The notes: a model not told the origin generated them from the letters alone. A DNA stretch of 64,000 bases from Anisakis pegreffii (GCA_035041965.1 JAPYMA010000908.1:124001-188000); one strand, 5' to 3'. Positions 1 through 12,019 are shown, counted from the first letter of the stretch. Numbers and translations are program-made.

Positions 1-104
1 GTCGGATTGAACAGGAACAGAACAACTACAATTTCTTTGAAAGCGTTTAGTTTATCACCAGATATAAGCATTATATAAAGCAGGCAATGGACACTACGTT
101 ATAG

Positions 105-485
105 AAAGTGCTCGATCGGCGGTCGAATCAACTTTAATCACATCCAAGATAGAGCGTAATGCCACCAGCTCTGAAACTGTTGTGGGTATGGTACTTTCTA
201 TCTCATTGCACGGATATTTTCCTATTGAAAGAACTCATGAAGCTACAGTGGTGTTTGACGTTGAACGTCGTTTGATACTTAACGACGACAACGTTTGATG
301 TTAAATGTCGTTTGTTGCATTTAAAAAGACGTCTTCTTTAAGATTGCGGTCGTGAGCTGCAGCTATGCTCTCAGCGTGCGTTTATAAGTTCGCTATCGTC
401 AGAGGGGATTTGCTCCATATCTCTAACAGTTTGTCATCGTTTATATGACCGGTGCAAAGATGCTGCGAGTGGTAAGTTTGCCTAA
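105..485 (+). CDS. 3' end of a poly-cysteine cassette gene (copy 0)
   Basis: Two exons are visible. The L exon 105-185 (81 bp) follows an atag acceptor and ends G|gtatgg; it reads as a Ser/Thr-rich linker starting SARSAVESTLITSK. The C1 exon 343-471 (129 bp) follows tctttaag and ends G|gtaagt. It encodes a cysteine module with C-x6-C spacing, but the third cysteine of the usual six is missing (FISSLSSEGIC where paralogues have a Cys). Both exons are phase 1 at both ends. Reading through the last donor gives GKFA and a TAA at 483-485, so this may be the terminal exon. The upstream part lies outside the window. A near-identical pair sits at 24544-24924. Confidence 0.55.
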
Positions 486-3451
486 TAATGACTGCTGTAT
501 CTGATACTTATGACCCCGAATGAGATGGTGATGTTCCGAGATGCGTTCACTCACTCTTGTATCTCGAATTCGTTCAACAATTTTAATATAGAAGTGACGT
601 TACGATATATTTGAATGCCTTCGCAAAGCTTTATGGTAATGTGCTCAAGCTTCACGTTAAACCCGACTGAAATTGTTCGACAGTAACAAATAGAACTGTA
701 ACCAAGTCGAATATCATTCTCAAAACATAAAATATAAATCTAAGGAATTTAAGATATAACCCAAACAGAACGCTTAATATCTTCAATTCAAATCTCAAAG
801 GCAAAAGATTCCCACAAACAAATCCTAAGCAACAACAAAATGTTATGAGAAAATCTATTGCAGGTCGGAAGTGAAGCACGGGTACTTAAGGAGAGAAGTG
901 CGAAAGAACGGGGTCGGTCGGTCGGTCTCAGTTCATTCAGTCAGTGAATCAGTCAATAATTCAAGTATCAAGTCTAATGTTCAACCAATATATCAACTCG
1001 TATTGAAGCCGTCAGAGAATTGTTCATCAGCAGTGTTCCAGAAGTCATATTAATCGTATCAATTAACTATATTTTGTGAAGAATATAATTGTTGTGTGGG
1101 CCTGAGTAGGTCCTTTATCTATCGCTGCTGATCATATAGTAATCAACTGAAAAGTCATATTGTCATAATTATTGTATTGTTAAACGCTTCCACTTGCGTT
1201 TGACAATAAACTCTATATCAAACTCTCAGTCGCATATCCACCGACAATCATTATTTTTACTGAACGATTATCTTTGAGATTTACAATGAAATGTTGATAT
1301 AAACAATGAAGCAATAGAATACTCACGGAACTTACGGAAAGTAGTCCAACTATAACACTCTTATTATGTGACCTTTGCAAATGAAAAGTTGAAAATAAAG
1401 TCACTTTTCCGTTGTGCGATTATCACCAAAATGAGATTTTCTTAATTCATTTGGTTTTTTTCGTTATTCTAGGATTCTTTCGTTATTCCATGTCTCTTTT
1501 CTGAAATCCCATCCTACCTCTCCAGCAACAGTTCAGGCAGTATATTTGCCGTATCATCATCCACTGTACCGAATTCGAATAAACTATTTATCATGCGAAT
1601 AAATATTATTATCATTATTTCCACTCATGTGTGATACCATTTCCATTACTTGTGTTTCGCATACGACGCATCAGTTAATGTGAATCGTGATGCCAGTAAG
1701 TGTGAATGTCACTCTTCATTTATTATATTTCACAAATGTTACTTTTAAGCAACAATACAAACTAGTCAGATCCAAACTGTACCATATTAAGCAATACTGA
1801 ATAACATACACAAAAAGCGAGCAAAACTGCAAACCAAAATGCGTGGTTTTAGTAACGTACTTCAAATAATGAGAAAATATTGCAAATTTTACTGAAGATA
1901 GCTAAAAAGAAATAGATTTTCACATAAGGTGACAGAATTCCGTCATGCAAAATCCCTACAATGAATTTCATTGAGGATCATGAAAAAAAGGGTGTTCAAT
2001 CAAAGAATGGAATCGAGTGATAACTCACGGCAAATGAGAGCCATCAGGGCCATGTCTCGGCACGTACATATGAGTGCTAAATATAATAGATTTGCAAGGA
2101 ATATATTTCGGCAAAATCGGATGATTTCTGTTGCATAACTTCACTGCACGGTATTGTTTTCGTGACCACCATTGCTTGACAAGTGAATAACCGAATCTGA
2201 CGGTCTATAAGAAAGTCTGTTGTTATTTTCTCTCGAAGTGTGTAACCGATTAGGGATCGTTATCTGGAAGGATTGATGATGGAGCGATAACCAATTACGT
2301 TTAGACGTTTTGTTTTTTATTGCATATGTTGATGGTTCCGAAAATACTTATGAATACCAGAAATCATTTGCCTTCCAGTCATCTCCAAAATATCTTTGGT
2401 GGTTACATATCGGCTTCGTTTACGTTGAATTTCTTGTTAGTTTTATATTAGCCCTGCTTATTGGCTGCAAATTGATATTATGGATGATGTCGAGGAAATT
2501 AATTTATATTTGATGTCGATTTATCGCTAACTGTTTTGTTAGGGTTTGCACTGTCAACAAACGTCATCGAAATCAATAACAATGTATTTCTATAAGTATT
2601 AATCTGCTGTTTGTGTGCATGGCAGTGGCATATATCGCCATGTTCCTACCAACCGAACTGAATTCGCTTTCAAATATTGATGCAAAATGACAATCTGCAG
2701 AATATACAATCACATGTCGGAGTCATGCCTCTACTTTTACGTAGGTATCGGCATATGTCAACTTTAATCACAAGCAAGTTTATTTCCTCCCGCTTCGCTC
2801 CTTGTAAATATCAGTTTGAGGAACAACAATAAGGGTTATGAGAAACTGACCTCTTCATGTTCAATCCAGAACGCTGCCTAGAGAAGCACACAGTGATATT
2901 CTCCTGATGGGTATTTGCAGGAAGATGCAGTTAACGTTACTTGCTGAGAAAAACGATGCAAATTCTCTCGCTGATGGTCGTAAATGTTATCTTGTAAAAA
3001 TACCACTGCTGCTACGAATTCACTATTGTTGAGATTTTTCAACGCAATGATTTTGGATGCAGCCGGATCGAGTATTGCACTGTTGACCGTCTCTAAAATA
3101 ATTATGATTATTGGAAATCATTATCATTTCAGTCATATAAAATTTTTTTCATTCGATTCCTAATTTATCATTCCAGTCATGAAATATCCATTCCTAAATT
3201 ATCCAGGCATCAAAATTTTTTCCCATCGGTGCACGATATTGGACTACATTCGCTTGATTTCGTGCCGTCTATGGTGTCGTTCTGGTTATGAAACGAAGTT
3301 AACATAGTTATCAATATCAATAGCTTCATTTCTAGCTGTGAACAAAGGGTGCATGGTGAAATGGAGGCGGTCTTATCAGAATACAGTCCAAAAATGACTG
3401 CTGTTTGATGAATATATTCACTGTAGTATTTACACTGGTACATCCATAGCA
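486..3451. other. spacer between locus copies
   Basis: No exon could be supported. The stretch is paralogous to 8851-10850 and, for its first kilobase, to about 24.92-25.49 kb, so it belongs to the duplicated locus unit. An open stretch at 2310-2513 predicts hydrophobic residues, but its counterpart near 10.1 kb is interrupted, so it is not called. The spacer contains a dispersed repeat at about 1490-1790. Confidence 0.6.
1490..1790 (+). repeat. dispersed repeat resembling a LINE 3' end, copy 1
   Basis: The sequence around ccagcaacagttcaggcagt through catgcgaataaa recurs near 9.17-9.48, 25.37-25.49, 51.43-51.79 and 63.47-63.76 kb, with a shorter piece near 60.23 kb. The same order of words (a cagcaa..gtt block, gtagtatatt, then catgcgaataaa) appears on the minus strand in the 3' flank of the LINE at 29.34-30.73 kb. 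This suggests LINE 3'-end fragments or SINEs sharing that tail. Boundaries are approximate. Confidence 0.45.
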
Positions 3452-3790
3452 ATGAGTATGAAGACTATCTTGATCGTTGTGCTTCTGGCAATTCATCTGA
3501 CTACAGTTGTTTCCACAGGTGAGCCTTTTTAATGGTTATTCGTCTAATCTAATTTCTATAGACTTTTGGCAGAGATGGGCACGCTGCTGAAAAAAGTAGC
3601 TGCGCTAATCGCTGATCCGTTAGAAAAATATATTTGGTCCGCCAAAAATAATGTACTGTCGTTATTGCCGCCGAATTTGCAGCGAAAAGTTTTCGTTGAA
3701 TTTGCCGCAACCTGGAAGAAGCGTCGAAAATTTTTCGTCAAAACTCTAATTAGCAAAATTAGTCCGCTTATCGCTTTCGCGAGCTATTAA
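3452..3790 (+). CDS. small secreted basic peptide, copy A
   Basis: Two exons: 3452-3518 and 3573-3790. Exon 1 starts ATG and encodes a classic signal peptide (ILIVVLLAIHL core, then TTVVST) ending G|gtgagc in phase 1. Exon 2 is entered at ggcag|AG ATG and reads EMGTLLKKVAALIADPL followed by a Lys/Arg-rich stretch (KKRRKFF) and a hydrophobic end, stopping at TAA 3788-3790. The product would be about 94 residues, with a mature peptide of about 72, helical-looking and strongly basic. I do not recognise the family. Amphipathic basic secreted peptides are often membrane-active, but that is inference only. Copies B (10859) and C (30731) share the first half and differ in the C-terminus; here the frame stops earlier than in copy C. 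The signal exon could also splice to downstream cassettes, which share its phase. An alternative upstream acceptor (tctatag) would hit a stop. Confidence 0.6.
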
Positions 3791-4418
3791 TTTTGAATCT
3801 TACCTCAAAATCTGCAGTTACACCGCTTGCTTGCACCTCTGCAGGCTCCATATCGACCCAGTGCGAATTATTACCATTGTTCATAATCTTATGTCCAAAA
3901 ACGTTTCTGACTTGATTCGATTTTCCCGATAACTTTGTATTTTCCGACAATATCAGCGGACTCTGTCATTATCTCTCAAAATGAGAAGACATTTCATTCA
4001 TTCCAGTTTTGTTTTCGTATGTGACAACAGCCAACACGTTTGAAACTAATAACAAACGGGAGGAACACAATTAAAAGTGATGGGAATTTCACTGAATAAT
4101 TGAGAGTCAAACAACATAATGACCTGAGGTTGTACTGCATTTGAAGCTAGCGGTTGCGTCCCAGCGAAATTTTATGGGTCGAATGGACAAAATTTTATAA
4201 CTTCTTCCTCCGTTCCCAACTTTTTTTATAACTTTTACAACTTATAATTTTATAACTTATCTAAAATCAGCGCAGTAGAAAAAAACGATAATCACCCGAA
4301 TGCTTCATATGCTCCACGTTTTTATAAAGTACTCCATCTTTGTGTGACTCCTGGAGAAACAACTATCGTTTGATACTCCGAGGCAAAATTTATTGATTTA
4401 AAAGACCTTTATTCTGAA
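3791..4418 (+). other. decayed 3' part of copy A peptide region
   Basis: This stretch aligns by eye with the C-terminal coding part of copies B and C (the segment ending RRRKCCT there) but is out of frame and past the stop in copy A. No gene is called. Confidence 0.45.
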
Positions 4419-4544
4419 AATGCGATAGTCAGTGAAAGAGATGTTTATATGACCAATGCACATTTTGTGGTATCCTGGCGGGTGCATTCTGAGCGATTGC
4501 AATTCTGAGCGAGTGCAAAGCTTCATAGCGTTTATGTAAAGCCG
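4419..4544 (+). pseudogene. decayed cysteine-module exon
   Basis: It resembles the cysteine exons that start with an aatgcgac-like motif and end at tgtaaagccg. The acceptor AG is lost (ttctgaaaatgc instead of ttttgag|aatgc) and the cysteine frame is broken. Similar decayed exons sit at 6917, 11550 and 31482. Confidence 0.5.
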
Positions 4545-4926
4545 GCAAAACTGGTGAGTTTTGACAATGTGGATTGCTCTAACGGCTTTATGCGCTCTCG
4601 CAATACGCACATTTACTCGTATTTTCTCACTTAGATCAGAAATTTCAATGAAGAAGTGTAGTTATCGCCAAATAGGTGTAATAAATTCATTTCGCTCTGA
4701 ACTTCCTGAGTAGGCATTTGGTTCCATTACTGGATAATAGCAAAACGGTGGTTCAAAACCGAAGAAGATTGTGGTACAGTTCTTCAATTTGTTCGTTTCA
4801 CCTCGAAGTGGATGATCAAAAGTTCACACAGGTGTTGTGAAACATGCCAACTTTCTGTGACTGGTCGCGAAACAGATATTGAATGTTGAACGCCAACTTT
4901 TTAATTAAAAAGATGTCTACTTTGAG

Positions 4927-5802
4927 ACTGCAATCATGAGCGACAGGTATGCAATGAGCGCAAGTGGAGAAGCGTGGGTTGCTCCCCATCAGTGCCGATT
5001 TGCACCGTTACTCCAATAGTTTGTCGTTATTTGTATAAACGTTGCAAGGCTGCTGAGAGTGGTAAGTTTGCCTAATGTTAACTGCTCTATATGACGCTTG
5101 CGTTTTCGGGATGTGTTCATTTACTTGTGTTCCTTGAATTCGATCAGTAATTTCAATGAAGAAGTGATGTTATCGCCTTATTTGAGACGATTAATTCGTT
5201 TGCTGAAACACGACAGAATATCCTTAGTCTGGTTCAAGTCACGAAGAAAAAAATTGGAATTCTGGTTTGACTGACATCATGAAAATGAACAAGAACAGAA
5301 CAACGCCAGTTTCGTTTGAAGGCGATGAATTTATCGTCAGATATAAACATTAAATCAAACAGGCAATGAAAACCACGTTATAGAAAGTGCACGATCGGAG
5401 GTAGAATCAAGCTCGACCACATCGAAGGTGGAGCTTAGTGCCATCAGCTTCGATAATCTTATGGGTATGTTACTTTCTAATTAATTATATGCACAGTTTT
5501 CTCTTGGATTAGCTCACTAATGGGAAGCAGAGATACAGTAGGAAGTCGTGAGGGCATTGTTGTTGTCGTGAAGCGTCACGGCATTCTGTGAACCTTGACG
5601 AATAAAGTAGACTATGATGCTCAACGGCGGAACGTTCGATGTAAGAGGCATTTAATTCGAAAATGCGGCAGCCATCAGAAGAGATGTCCTGACTCAGGAC
5701 TACGGAGGAAAAGAAAAAAGTTGCAGTGGTTTGAGTGTGCCCTGCATACCACTTACAGGCACTGTCATCATTCATATGATCTATGTAAAGCCAGTGAAAG
5801 TG
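4927..5802 (+). CDS. cassette unit 1: C1, L and C2 exons
   Basis: C1 is 4927-5061 (after ctttgag, ending G|gtaagt) and encodes six cysteines spaced C-x6-C-x9-C-x6-C-x6-C-x6-C, ending CKAAES. L is 5384-5464 (after gttatag, ending G|gtatgt), a linker reading SARSEVESSSTTSKVE. C2 is 5608-5802 (after aataaag, ending G|gtaatt). It reads VDYDAQRRNVRCKRHLIRKC and continues to CHHSYDLCKASES with a basic insert RRKRKK between cysteines 2 and 3. All three are phase 1 at both ends, the pattern typical of shuffled extracellular modules. In C2 the usual acceptor next to the first cysteine is lost and an acceptor about 60 bp upstream preserves phase. The product is presumably secreted and disulphide-rich. 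The fold is not recognised. Confidence 0.6.
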
Positions 5803-6187
5803 GTAATTTTTTATTTTGCTGATTGCTCTAACGGATTCAAGCACTACGGCGGAACTTGTATTTCCCCAACTCGACTAGAAATGTCAACGAAGGAGTGAAA
5901 TTTTCGCCAATCTTGGTGTAATAAATTCGTGTCATAAAACCGGTGAGAACATCTTCAGCTGATATTTCGTTCCATTACTCGAAAACAAATAGATGGTTCA
6001 AAATCGGAAACGATTGTCGTGCAGTTCTTCAATTTGTTCGTTTCACCTGGAAGTGGACGATCAGAAGTCCACACAGTTGTTGTGAAATACGCCAACATTC
6101 TGTGGCTGGTCCTAAACAGATATTGAAACGAATTTGAACTCGATGTTGAACGCCGACTTTTTAATTAAAAAAGATGTCTACTTTGAG

Positions 6188-6719
6188 ACTGCGATCACAA
6201 GCGAGAGGTATGCAGAAATCGTACGTTGAGGGGCTGCCCCCCGTCAGCGCCACTTTGCTCCGTAACTCCAATAGTTTGTCGTTATTTGCATGAACGTTGC
6301 AAGGCTGCTGAGATTGGTAAGTTTGGCAGTCGTTAACTGTTCTATATGATGCTCGCATTTTCGAGATGTGTTAATTTACTTGCGTTCCTTGAATTCGATC
6401 AGAAATTTCAATGAAGATGTGATGTTATCGCCTTATTGGAGACGATTAATTCGTTTGCTGAAACACGACAGAATATCCTTAGTCTGGTTCAAGTCACGAA
6501 GAAAAAAATTGGAATTCTGGTTTGACTGACATCATGGAAATGAACAAGAACAGAACAACTACAGTTCCGATTGAAGACGATAAATTTGTCATCAGATATA
6601 AACATCAAATAAAACAGGCAATGAACACCATGTTATCGAAAGTGCTCGATCGGAGGTAGAATCAAGCTCGGGCACATCCAAGGTGGAATGCAGTGCCAGC
6701 AGCAGCGAATATCCTGTGG
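6188..6719 (+). CDS. cassette unit 2: intact C1, L exon with damaged acceptor
   Basis: C1 is 6188-6316, phase 1 in and out. It has six cysteines (CDHKREVC first, CRYLHERCKAAEI last) and a proper gtaagt donor. L is 6639-6719 and stays open to a gtatgt donor, but its acceptor reads ttatcg instead of ttatag, so splicing there is doubtful. The C2 partner that should follow is decayed (6917). C1 lies 1261 bp after the C1 of unit 1. Confidence 0.5.
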
Positions 6720-6916
6720 GTATGTTACTTCCTAATTAATTATATGCTTCTTTCCTCTTGGATTAATTCAATAATGGGAAGAAGAGATGCAGTAGGAGGT
6801 CATAAGGGCATTGTGGATGTGGTGGAGCGACACAGCTTTCTGTGAATGTTGGCGAATAAAGTTGAGTTTGATGCTCAACGGCAGAACGTTTTGATGTAAG
6901 AGGCGTTTATTTTGAA

Positions 6917-7044
6917 AATGCTACAGTCAGCTAAGGAGACATCCTTACGACCTATGGAGATTGTGCAGTATTCTGGCGTTGCCTTGCTTAACGATTCTAG
7001 ACGAGTGCTATGCTTCATATCATTTGATAAAGTTGGTGAAATTG
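6917..7044 (+). pseudogene. decayed C2-like exon
   Basis: The cysteine frame is partly readable (CYSQLRRHPYDLW, then LCSILALPC), but cysteines 2 and 6 are replaced. The acceptor AG next to the first cysteine is missing, and an extra T upstream breaks the alternative entry used by unit 1. It shares words with the decayed cysteine exon amplified at 20.1-23.6 kb. Confidence 0.5.
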
Positions 7045-7516
7045 GTAGATCTTCATAATGCTGATTACTCCACCGAATGTCTAACAATTTGTAAATAAGT
7101 ACATTTACTTGTATTCCCCTAAATTTGATTAGCAATTTCACAGAAGGAGTGAGTTCTTCGTTAGTCGTGGTATGAAAAATTAATTTCGGAAACCAATCAG
7201 AATGTTCCTAGCGCATATTTCATTTCTTACACTCGAAAACAGCGAAACGTTGGTTCCGAATCCGGGAAGCATAATGTGCAGTTCGTCGAAATCCGCATAG
7301 ACTTATTCTCAACTCGAAAATGGATGAACAAATATCCGCGTAGACTTATGATAATTTACTCACCCTCCACATTAAAAGCGATTCAAATTACTTATCCATA
7401 ACTCTATAGCATACAAAAGAGAAGAACCATAATTAACAGTGCACAAATAAAATGATTGTTATTGAAATTTGCCATGAAACGTTGATTTAATCGTTGAATC
7501 AACAGATCAGTTACAG

Positions 7517-7924
7517 AGTGTGCTCCGTCGGTAGCGGAATCAAACTCCGAGACCCAGCGTAGTGCGAACAACTTCGCAAATCTTGCGGGTGTGTTATAAT
7601 ATAGTTATTCTACTACGTTGATACATTCTTTTTCAGATAACTCACTAAGACATCTGTTAATAAGCCTAGACACATCATTTGTACTTGGTTGATCTCGTGA
7701 AGCACCAGCGCTTCCTGTGGTTTTGCGGAATGAACTAGAGTTTGGTGCTCAACGACCGAATGTTTTACATTGGCTTAAAAAGCAGTTATTTTGAGAATGC
7801 GACAGTGAGCTACATCAATGTCTTAAGAACGTTTGGATAAACTGCGTCTTCATGGCGTGGCGCTGCTTACAATATCCACGCAACTGTCATCGTTTACATG
7901 GTCTGTGTACAGCTGCTGAAATTG
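7517..7924 (+). CDS. L exon and cysteine exon
   Basis: L is 7517-7588 (after ttacag, ending G|gtgtgt; 72 bp), reading CAPSVAESNSETQRSANN. The cysteine exon is 7796-7924 (after ttattttgag, ending G|gtgagt) with six cysteines spaced 6, 7, 6, 6, 6 and the end CTAAEI. Both are phase 1-1 and free of stops. This copy keeps the ancestral acceptor directly before the first cysteine that C2 exons lost. It is more diverged from the 1254-bp units, so the open frame over 408 bp of divergent sequence is better evidence of coding than the near-identical units. Confidence 0.6.
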
Positions 7925-8285
7925 GTGAGTTTGAATAATGGTGATTACTCTATGGCATTGAGGTTTGTGCATTTATATGTGTTCAACCCATTTTAATCAC
8001 CAGTTTCAATGGCAGAGTCAGACTATCACCGCTCTTGGAAGAATAAATTTGTTTCCTGGGAACAATGAGAATATCCTCAGGGGACATCCCATTCTATACA
8101 CTCGAAAGCAGCAAAGCATTGGTTCAAAAATTATTGCGCTGTTCTTAAGGTTGTTCTTTTCACCTCAAATATGAATAATTGAACGTTCGCAATGCTGTAA
8201 TGTAGCGCCCGGCTTTCTGTGATGACTGCCAAATGAAGTAGAGCTTGATGTTCATCGGCGGAATGCAAAAGGGGTTTATTTTGAG

Positions 8286-8413
8286 AATGCGGTAGTCAGC
8301 TAAGGCGATGTCTCAAGAACAAGCGGAAAGGATGCGGTTACTCGACTAGGCTTTGCTTCCAAATTGCATAGTGCTGTTATCGTTCACGCGATGTGTGTAA
8401 AGCTGTTGAACGT
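8286..8413 (+). pseudogene. cysteine exon with in-frame stop
   Basis: The acceptor ttattttgag is intact and the frame starts CGSQLRRCLKNKRKGC, but a TAG follows the fourth cysteine. The donor position reads gaacgtgctaag instead of G|gtaag. It is probably not used. Confidence 0.5.
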
Positions 8414-8769
8414 GCTAAGATTGCACAATGTTGACTGCCTTATCGGATGCTTCTGCTATCGAGATGCGTGCATTTACTTCTTCTCCCTCAATTCGATCAG
8501 CAATTTCAATTAAGGAGTATAGTTAGGACCAAACTCGATGTTATGAATTCGTTTCATGAAGCCGGTTAGAATATCTTCAGCAAATATTTCATTCTGTACA
8601 CCTAAAAGTATCGAAACGTTGGTTTAGAATCGGAACAACATACTGTGCAACATAGCACTTCAATTAATTCGTTCCACCTCTGGGAATAAATATATGCAAC
8701 GTTGAGCAAATAGGATGATTATTGCCACTGATTTCTGATTTACACGATGAATCAACACTTCAGGTAAAG

Positions 8770-8850
8770 ATAGCGCTCAGTTGGAGGTGGAATTAAGCCC
8801 AGGCGCATCCGAGGTCGAGCGTGTTGCCAACAACCCCGAAAATCTTGTTG
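8770..8850 (+). pseudogene. L exon with lost donor (last exon of copy A)
   Basis: The 81-bp linker frame is open (SAQLEVELSPGASEVERVAN) after taaag, but the donor after the final G reads tctgtt. The terminal C1 exon that follows in copies 0 and B is absent. The sequence then switches to the duplicated spacer. Confidence 0.4.
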
Positions 8851-10812
8851 TCTGTTACGATCTATTTGAATGCCTTCGCAATGCTTTATGGTAATGTGCT
8901 TAAGCTTCACGTTAAACCCGACTGAAATTATTCAACTGTGACAAATGGAACGATTGTTTTTGAGATTTACGAAGAAATGTTGATTTAACGATAAATCAAT
9001 AGAATACTTACATGAAGTGGTCCAACTATTACACTCTTATTATGTGGCCTTTACAAATAAAAAGTTGAAAATAGAGTCACTTTTCCGTTGTGCTGTTATG
9101 AACAAAATGAGATTTTCTTAATTCATTTGGTTTTTTCGTTATTCTAGGATTCTTTCGTTATTCCATGTCTCTTTTTTGAAATCCCATCCTACCTCCCCGG
9201 CAACAGTTCAGGCATTATATTTGCCGTATCATCATCTACTGTACCGAGTTCGAATAAACTATTTATAATGCGAATAAATATTATTATCATTATTTCCACT
9301 CATGTGTGATATCATTTTCATTAACTGTGTTTCGCATACGACGCATATGTGAATGTGATCGTGATGCCAGTAAGTGTAAATGTCATTCTTCATTTATTAT
9401 ATTTCACAAATGTTACTTTTAAGCAACAATACAAACTAGTCAGATCCAAACTGTACCATATTAAGCAATACTGAATAACATACAAAAAAGCGATGTTTTC
9501 AGCAACACTACAATCTCAAGCAAATCAAAACGCAAGGTTTTAGTGACGTACTTAAAATAACGAGAAAATAATGTGAGTTTTACTGAAGATAGCTAAAAAA
9601 CAAATATATTTCCATATGAGTTAAGGGAATTCCTTCATGCAAAATCCTTACAATGAATTTTAGTAAGGATCATGAAATGTGCTCAATAAAAGAAAAGAAT
9701 CGATTGATTACTCGCGGCTAATGGGAGCTATCAGTGCCGTGTCTCGGCACGTACATATGAAGGCAAAATATTAAAGATTTGCAAGGAAATTTCTACGGTA
9801 AAATCGGGTGATTTCTGTTGCATAAATTCACTGCACGGTATTGTTTTCGTGACTGCTATTGCAGGATAAGTGAATAACTGTTACGCTGTGAAAGACAGCA
9901 ACTGCAGTCTATTTTTATGTTCCAGTTTGACTGCAACCTTCATCATATTAAGCGTTTTGAGCAAAGGAGGTTGAACCGTTCACAAGTAGAGAATCTGGCG
10001 GTTTATAAGAATTCTGTTATTATTTTCAGGCAGTGCATGATCCTTCGAAGCGTGTAACCGATAAGGAATCGCCATCTGGAACGATTGATGATGGAGCAGT
10101 AACTAATTACGTTTCGTTTCTTATTAGTTTTATGTTAGCGCTATCTGTTGGCTGCAAATTCATATTATAGTTGATATCGATGAAATTAATTTATGTTTGA
10201 TGTCGATTTATCGCTAACTGTTTTGTTTGGGTTTGCAACGTCGACAAACGTTACCCAAACCAATAGCAATGTACTTCTATAGAGTGTTAATCTGCTCTAC
10301 GTGGCACAAGCATGTGTCTTCATGTTCCTAACAAGCGAATTGAATTCGCATTCAAATATTAAAGCAGAATGTCAATTTGCATAATGTACAACCGGTATAT
10401 CATATCAAAGTCATGCATTTACTTTTGCATAGGTATCGGCATATATCAACTTTGATCAAAAGTATGTTTATTTCCCCGGGCTTTCCTCCTTGTAAGTAAT
10501 ACTTTGAGGATCAATAATATGGAATACGATGTCAAAGAAAAAAAAGTCAAGAAAAACTGCAAATTCATATTATGGATGATATGGAAGAAATTAATTTATG
10601 TTTGACGTCGATTTATCGCTAACTGTTTTGTTTGGGTTTGCAACGTCGACAAACGTTACCCAAACCAATAGCAATATACTTCTATAAAGTGTTAATCTGC
10701 TCTTCGCGTACGGGCACTAGCATGTGTCTTCATGTTCCTAACAAGCGAATTGAATTCGCATTGCTGTGAACAAAGTGTATGGTGAGACGGATGCAGTCTC
10801 ATCCCAAAACAG
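8851..10812. other. spacer between copies A and B
   Basis: Paralogous to 600-3400. It holds the dispersed repeat at about 9170-9480. A local direct duplication repeats roughly 10.15-10.35 kb at 10.56-10.76 kb: both parts carry the words gtcgatttatcgctaactg, then a run ending aacaagcgaattgaattcgc. No gene is supported. Confidence 0.6.
9170..9480 (+). repeat. dispersed repeat resembling a LINE 3' end, copy 2
   Basis: Same sequence family as 1490-1790, in the same position of the duplicated spacer, so it was probably copied with the locus. Boundaries are approximate. Confidence 0.45.
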
Positions 10813-10818
10813 TATAAA
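10813..10818 (+). promoter_or_regulatory. possible TATA box of copy B peptide gene
   Basis: tataaa sits 41-46 bp upstream of the ATG at 10859. Copy A lacks an exact match at this position, so the call is weak. Confidence 0.3.
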
Positions 10819-10858
10819 TTTGTGTCCTTTTTGATGAATGCATTCACAGCACCCAGCA

Positions 10859-11293
10859 ATGAGCATAAACGCTACCTTGCTCGTTCTGCTTCTCGCAATT
10901 CATCTGACTGAAATTGTATCTGCAGGTGATCCTTTTCAATGGTTATTCGTGTCATATAATTTCTAAAGAGTATTGGTAGTGATGGGCAAGCTGCTGAAAA
11001 AAGTTGCTGTGCTAACCGCTGATCCGTTGAAAAGATATTTTTGGTCCGTTAAAAATAATGTGCTATCGGTATTACCGCCGAATATGCAGCGAAAACTTTT
11101 CGTTAAAATTTCACCATTTATTTACACCTCCACAGGCTTCACATCGACCAAATGTGAATTATTCCAGTGGTTCACCATTTTCTTTTCAAAAACATTTCTG
11201 GCTCGATTCGATTTTCTCGATAACATTGTAGATAGCAGTATCAACGATACTGCTACCTACAATGGCCTGAGGAGGAGGAAGTGCTGCACTTGA
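10859..11293 (+). CDS. small secreted basic peptide, copy B
   Basis: Exons are 10859-10925 and 10980-11293. Exon 1 is a signal peptide (LLVLLLAIHLTEIVSA) ending G|gtgatc in phase 1. Exon 2 enters at attggtag|TG ATG and reads VMGKLLKKVAVLTADPLKRY, then a hydrophobic segment and the C-terminus GLRRRKCCT, stopping at TGA 11291-11293. The product is about 127 residues. Compared with copy C, a block of roughly 150 bp in the middle is missing (KISP joins directly to FIYTSTGF), yet the frame stays open. The first 45 mature residues are the conserved part of the family. The function is unknown. A possible TATA box precedes it, and cassette exons follow from 12020. Confidence 0.6.
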
Positions 11294-11549
11294 AACTAGT
11301 AGCTGCATCTCAGCGATATTTCATGTCGGTTGGATGAAGAGAATTCCATAAGCTTTTCCTCCGTGTCTTCTAAAACCAGCAGAGTAGAAGAATTCGATAA
11401 TTGCCGGGCGTGTTAGAATTGGGTGCCCGAATGCTTCGTATACCTCATGTTCTCGTAAAGTACCCCAACTTCCTGCGATCCCTGGAGGAACAACTATCGT
11501 TTCATCCTACGAGGCAAAATGTATTGATTTAAAAGGCGTTTATTTTGAA

Positions 11550-11656
11550 AATGCAATTGTCAGCTAAGGAGATGTCATACGATCCATGCACATTTTGTGG
11601 TATCCTGGCAGTGTCTTGCTCAACAATGCTAAGGTTCATACCATATGTGTAAGGCC
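11550..11656 (+). pseudogene. decayed cysteine exon
   Basis: Same position relative to the peptide gene as 4419-4544. The acceptor reads ttttgaaaatgc without AG, and the frame CNCQLRRC runs into TAA before the end. Confidence 0.5.
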
Positions 11657-12019
11657 GGTAAAACCTGTAAATTTTCATAACAATGATTCCTGTCGTGGAT
11701 TCATGCGCTCTCGTGATAGAGATCAATGAAGAAGCGAAGTTTTCGCCGAACTTGATGGAATAAATTCGTTTTATGAAACCGTTCAGAACATCCTTAGTGG
11801 ATATTTCGTTCCTTTACTCAAAAATAGCAAAACGCTGGTTCAATATCGGAAAAGATTGTTGCGCAGTTCTTTTATTTGTTCGTTCCACCTGGAAGTGGAC
11901 GATCAGAAGTCCGCACAGTTGTTATGAAACACGCCAACTTTCTGTGGCTGGTCCTAAACAGATATTGAAACAAAGATGTTGAACGCCGACTTTTTAATTC
12001 AAAAGATGTCTACTTTGAG

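Noticed and set aside
2310..2513. Hydrophobic 67-residue frame in the spacer
   Set aside because: The paralogous spacer near 10.1-10.2 kb has lost the frame, so coding is not supported.
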